Both the position numbers and the translations under genes were made by a program. A stretch of 64,000 bases of DNA from Pseudomonas massiliensis (GTDB lineage Bacteria; Pseudomonadota; Gammaproteobacteria; Pseudomonadales; Pseudomonadaceae): positions 1,798,001 through 1,862,000 of the forward strand of contig NZ_CCYK01000007.1 in NCBI RefSeq assembly GCF_000826105.1, written 5' to 3'. Within the stretch, counting starts at the first letter, position 1; each line of letters begins with the position of its first letter. The notes beneath the pieces are model-generated. The model made no database searches. It saw only the letters and a list, made by a program, of their open reading frames with translations, and was not told the origin of the DNA. This document shows, one piece after another, positions 61,261 to 64,000 of the stretch.

Positions 61261-61906
61261 GATGGGCTTGCAGGAGGCACCCTACCCAAGCGAGAACCTG
61301 CGCATACGCTTCACCACTATCGAGCCGGGGACGATATTTCATCGTTTCCATATGAGCCAGTACCCCGCCACGGTTTTCAATGGCACAGACAGAGGGCACG
61401 CGCGGTTCAGTCCTATCCGGAACCGCAACGGGGACATCATCCCTACCCTCTACGGGGCCGAAACCTTCGACTGCGCCGCGATGGAAACGATATTCCGGGA
61501 TCTGGCCCATATCCCCTCCCCACGCCACATCGACATGAAGAAACTCGCGGGCTACAGGCACTCCCAGGTCCAGGTCAAAGCGCCGCTCACGCTTGTAGAC
61601 CTCACGACAAAATCCCTGACGGCCCTGGGGCTTGTTCGTACCCAGCTGATCGACACCGACGGCAGTCATTATCCGTTCACCCGGAAATGGGCCGAGGCGA
61701 TTCATGCATCGGCAGCCGAGGCCCAGGGGTTGACCTGGGTATCTCGGCAGGACGACACGGCAAGGGTAGCCGTTCTGTTCGGTGATCGTGTAGGCCCGCG
61801 CCATCTCGCTCCTCATGGGCCGAGCCTGGACCTGCTGGAAGACGACACGACGTTCAGCGCCTTGCTGGACCTACTGGACATTCTGGATGCCAGTGCGGAG
61901 TTCTAG
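61253..61906 (+). CDS. RES-domain toxin (NAD+-degrading family)
   Basis: A 217-residue RES-family protein. Conserved features appear as FHRFHMSQYP (R31), GHARFSPIRN (R51), TLYGAETFDCAAMETIFRDL (Y67, E78) and a later serine-rich HASAAEAQG. RES toxins degrade NAD+ by phosphorolysis and stop growth until their antitoxin neutralises them. The start ATG overlaps the upstream gene's stop (ATGGCTGA), so translation is coupled. The C-terminal half has an unusual acidic helical end (LLEDDTTFSALLDLLDILDA). Confidence 0.83.
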   Translation: MAEMGLQEAPYPSENLRIRFTTIEPGTIFHRFHMSQYPATVFNGTDRGHARFSPIRNRNGDIIPTLYGAETFDCAAMETIFRDLAHIPSPRHIDMKKLAGYRHSQVQVKAPLTLVDLTTKSLTALGLVRTQLIDTDGSHYPFTRKWAEAIHASAAEAQGLTWVSRQDDTARVAVLFGDRVGPRHLAPHGPSLDLLEDDTTFSALLDLLDILDASAEF

Positions 61907-61979
61907 AAAGAGCGATTCGCTTTACCGCATACCTTCAGAGAGGCCGACTTGCTCGGCCGAAAAGCACCGGAGCCAGAGG

Positions 61980-62672
61980 TCAGGCCTGTTCGGCGATGGC
62001 CTCCAGGGTCAGTTGCGCAACGCGTTCGCTGGACATTGGGTTCTGCCCAGTGACCAGGCGGCCATCACGTACCGCATAGGGCTCGAACTTCGCTGCGCCC
62101 TCGTAGAGGCCTCCCAGTTCACGCACGCGGGTTTCCAGCAGGAATGGCATCGCCGCGGTCAGGCCTGCCGCGTCTTCCTCCTCGTTACTGAAGGCGCTCA
62201 CCCGGCGCCCAGCTATCAGCGGTTTGCCTTGGCCGTCGACCGCGCCTAGCAGCCCTGCCGGACCATGGCACACCGCCGCAATGACCTTGCCCTGCTCCCA
62301 GGCGTTTCCGAGCAAAGTCGCCAGCGTGCCGTTGTCGGGTAAGTCCCACATCGTGCCATGGCCGCCCGGCAGGAATATCGCGACGTAATTGGCACTATCG
62401 ATCTGCGTCAGCGAGCGTGAAGCATTCAGCGCAGCCATCGCTTGCGCGTCTGCCAGGAATCGTTGCACGCTTGCCGCGCCATCCTCCTTGGAATGAGGGT
62501 CTACCGGGATCGGGCCGCCTTTGGGGGAGGCCAGATCAACGCCGAATCCGGCATCCAGGAAATGGTAGTACGGCGTGCTGAGTTCTTCGAACCACACACC
62601 GGTAGGACGATCGGAATCGCCCATCGTTGCCTGGGAGGTCAGCACCAGCAAGATCCGTTTGTCATCGCTCAT
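61980..62672 (-). CDS. DJ-1/PfpI-family class I glutamine amidotransferase-like protein (Hsp31-like)
   Basis: A 230-residue protein of the DJ-1/PfpI superfamily, with the nucleophile-elbow cysteine C135 in AAVCHGPAGL and the preceding FLPGGHGTMWD. Members close to Hsp31 act as glyoxalase III or protein deglycase/chaperone. The N-terminus (ILLVLTSQATMGDSDRPTGV) is typical of Hsp31. It precedes xenA in the opposite reading order (22-base gap), likely co-transcribed after xenA. Confidence 0.88.
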   Translation of the reverse strand: MSDDKRILLVLTSQATMGDSDRPTGVWFEELSTPYYHFLDAGFGVDLASPKGGPIPVDPHSKEDGAASVQRFLADAQAMAALNASRSLTQIDSANYVAIFLPGGHGTMWDLPDNGTLATLLGNAWEQGKVIAAVCHGPAGLLGAVDGQGKPLIAGRRVSAFSNEEEDAAGLTAAMPFLLETRVRELGGLYEGAAKFEPYAVRDGRLVTGQNPMSSERVAQLTLEAIAEQA

Positions 62673-62693
62673 GAATACAGCCTCGAATGCAGA

Positions 62694-63800
62694 TTATTGT
62701 GGGCCAGCAGGCTGGTAGCGCTGCAGCCAGTGGGCATAAGGCGCGGGGAGCACCCAGGCCGGTTGTTCGACGCCGAGGGTTTTCGCGGCCTGGTAAGGCC
62801 AGTGCGGGTCTGCCAGATGGGCGCGGCCGACCATGACCAAGTCCAGTTGGCCGGCTTGCAAGGTTTGCTCGCACAGCTCTGGCAGATCTACGCCCCATGC
62901 CGTCGCAACGGGCAGCCCCGCTTCACGGCGCACGCGCTCGGCAATTGGTGCCAGGAATGCTGGCCCCCATGGGATATTGGCCTGAGGAGTGGTGAAATTC
63001 ATGCTCACGCTGAGCATGTCCAGGCCGGCACTGCGCATGGCCTTGACCAGCGCAATGGACTCCACAAGGGTTTGCTCATCCTTGCCATCGAACTCGATCA
63101 CCCCAAAGCGCGCCGTTAGCGGCAAATGGTCAGGCCATACCGCTCGCACCGCTTCGAGGGTTTCCAGCAGAAATCGCCCGCGGTTCTCCGCGCTTGCGCC
63201 ATAGGCGTCGGTGCGCTGGTTGGCGTACGGCGAGAAGAAGCTTTGGGCCAGGTAACCATGGGCGAAGTGAAGTTCCAGCCACTCGAAACCGGCCTCGACG
63301 GCCCGACGCGCGGCGGCTACGAAGTCTTCACGTACTCGCTGGATGTCGGCGAGTGTCATCTCCCGAGGCACTTGCGGCAGGTTCGCACCAAAGGCTACGG
63401 CAGAGGGCGACAGGGTTTCCCATCCGCGCGGGTCGCCGGCGGCGATGTGGTCATCCCCTTCCCATGGGCGATTGGCGCTCGCCTTGCGCCCGGCGTGGCC
63501 GATCTGAATGCCTGGCACCGCGCCCCCGGCTTTGATCACAGCCGCCACCTTGGCCATGCCAGCAGCCTGTTCCTCGTTCCACAGGCCGGTGCAGCCTGGG
63601 GTGATGCGCCCTTCCGGCGACACTGCCGTTGCCTCGACGATGACCAGCCCTGCCCCACCCCGAGCCAGACCCGCATAATGGGCCAGGTGCCAGTCGTTGA
63701 TCAGGCCGTCGTGAGCGCTGTATTGGCACATGGGTGGCACGGCGATACGGTTGCGCAGCGTAACGGACTTGAGGGAAAACGCGGAAAACAACTTGGACAT
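62694..63800 (-). CDS. xenA: Old-yellow-enzyme family ene-reductase, xenobiotic reductase A type
   Basis: A 368-residue FMN TIM-barrel ene-reductase. It has the XenA-type cysteine C25 in PPMCQYSA, HAGRKASANRPWEG, the substrate-binding histidine pair in ELHFAHGYL and a C-terminal APYAHWLQRY tail. The reaction is NAD(P)H reduction of activated C=C bonds of unsaturated carbonyls and nitro compounds. It lies with the Hsp31-like and glyoxalase-like genes, a set that would fit electrophile detoxification. Confidence 0.93.
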   Translation of the reverse strand: MSKLFSAFSLKSVTLRNRIAVPPMCQYSAHDGLINDWHLAHYAGLARGGAGLVIVEATAVSPEGRITPGCTGLWNEEQAAGMAKVAAVIKAGGAVPGIQIGHAGRKASANRPWEGDDHIAAGDPRGWETLSPSAVAFGANLPQVPREMTLADIQRVREDFVAAARRAVEAGFEWLELHFAHGYLAQSFFSPYANQRTDAYGASAENRGRFLLETLEAVRAVWPDHLPLTARFGVIEFDGKDEQTLVESIALVKAMRSAGLDMLSVSMNFTTPQANIPWGPAFLAPIAERVRREAGLPVATAWGVDLPELCEQTLQAGQLDLVMVGRAHLADPHWPYQAAKTLGVEQPAWVLPAPYAHWLQRYQPAGPQ

Positions 63801-63871
63801 GATGAACCTGTTCGAATGAAATCTGGATACACGCTTCGAGGGGCCTGGGCAGCCGCAGTCAGGCCGCCCGG

Positions 63872-64000
63872 TCAGCCCTGATAAGCGCCCGCCGAGTAGG
63901 TCAATTCATAGCTATGGCTGTAGATTTCCAGGATGTTGCCGAAAGGGTCCTCCATGTAGACCATGCGGTAAGGCTTTTCCCCCGGGAAGTATTCACGTAC
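63872..64000 (-). CDS. Glyoxalase/VOC-fold protein, C-terminal part
   Basis: The last 42 codons are visible, reading YRMVYMEDPFGNILEIYSHS and ending GAYQG. DPFGN..EI is the metal-binding glutamate strand typical of VOC-superfamily (glyoxalase/bleomycin-resistance) proteins. The rest of the gene lies beyond the right edge. With the neighbouring Hsp31-like and XenA genes it suggests an electrophile- or methylglyoxal-related cluster. Confidence 0.82.
   Translation of the reverse strand, partial: VREYFPGEKPYRMVYMEDPFGNILEIYSHSYELTYSAGAYQG

Noticed and set aside
1-64000. CRISPR arrays, rRNA or tRNA genes, insertion sequences
   Set aside because: Scanning by eye found no regularly spaced repeats, no cloverleaf with a conserved T-arm, and no transposase. 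A covariance-model scan would be needed to exclude small RNAs.

Overview
The window looks like chromosomal DNA of a Pseudomonas-type gammaproteobacterium. It is GC-rich and densely coded. It carries a mannitol ABC transporter operon (mtlEFG-K), the PtxS-controlled 2-ketogluconate genes (kguE-kguK-kguT), a CsrA/RsmE-like regulator, a XenA-type ene-reductase and a hydroxyproline catabolic cluster, all familiar from Pseudomonas. A complete zeaxanthin-glucoside carotenoid cluster (crtZ, crtB, crtI, crtY, crtX, idi type 2, crtE) suggests a yellow-pigmented species. The species call is inference; no rRNA or tRNA gene was recognised.

Layout: 1-3605 holds the mannitol ABC operon on the minus strand, running off the left edge, with a leader carrying an A-rich Crc/Hfq-like motif and a GC hairpin. 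3792-12889 holds two large GGDEF-EAL proteins flanking an rRNA-type methyltransferase, a thiamine-diphosphate enzyme and a GntR regulator. 12995-20493 is the carotenoid cluster: idi-crtX-crtY-crtI-crtB is one minus-strand unit in which every gene overlaps the next by 4 bases, crtE diverges from idi, and crtZ converges on crtB. 20525-25887 holds a secreted thioredoxin-like protein, csrA, a stress-type operon (SDR, GH15 glucoamylase, a 78-residue protein), a 56-residue hydrophilic protein and topoisomerase IB. 26057-29374 holds a LuxR response regulator with a BvgS-like hybrid kinase whose periplasmic sensor is mostly missing, overlapped by an antisense phosphodiesterase. 29410-34542 holds copD and the kgu/ptxS region.

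34744-43829 is a mixed region: a GH5 hydrolase, a monooxygenase-like membrane protein, tandem DUF421 proteins with zinc ribbons, a chemoreceptor remnant, a delta-60/RTX protein with AlgE-like R-modules, a Phd/PIN toxin-antitoxin pair whose toxin is frameshifted, an orphan ABC ATPase and YghU. 43865-53318 has a broken LysR gene (two lesions, one an 11-bp tandem duplication), two HSL-family hydrolases, a LuxR regulator, a nitrilase, an amino-acid permease, a chemoreceptor and a Zur-box-linked COG0523 GTPase. 53362-57567 is a hydroxyproline degradation cluster with a PAS-AraC regulator.

57650-61906 is the most accessory-looking stretch: a 44-residue ORF behind a hairpin covering its ribosome site, a tyrosine recombinase preceded by a perfect 20-bp tandem repeat, 1.4 kb without a convincing gene, and a RES-domain toxin behind an unusually large (240-residue) putative antitoxin. 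The window ends with a PfpI/Hsp31-like protein, XenA and the C-terminus of a glyoxalase-fold protein. The best candidates for something new are the RES module with its large partner, the delta-60/R-module secreted protein and the sensor-less BvgS-like kinase. No wholly novel multi-gene system is proven by the sequence alone.
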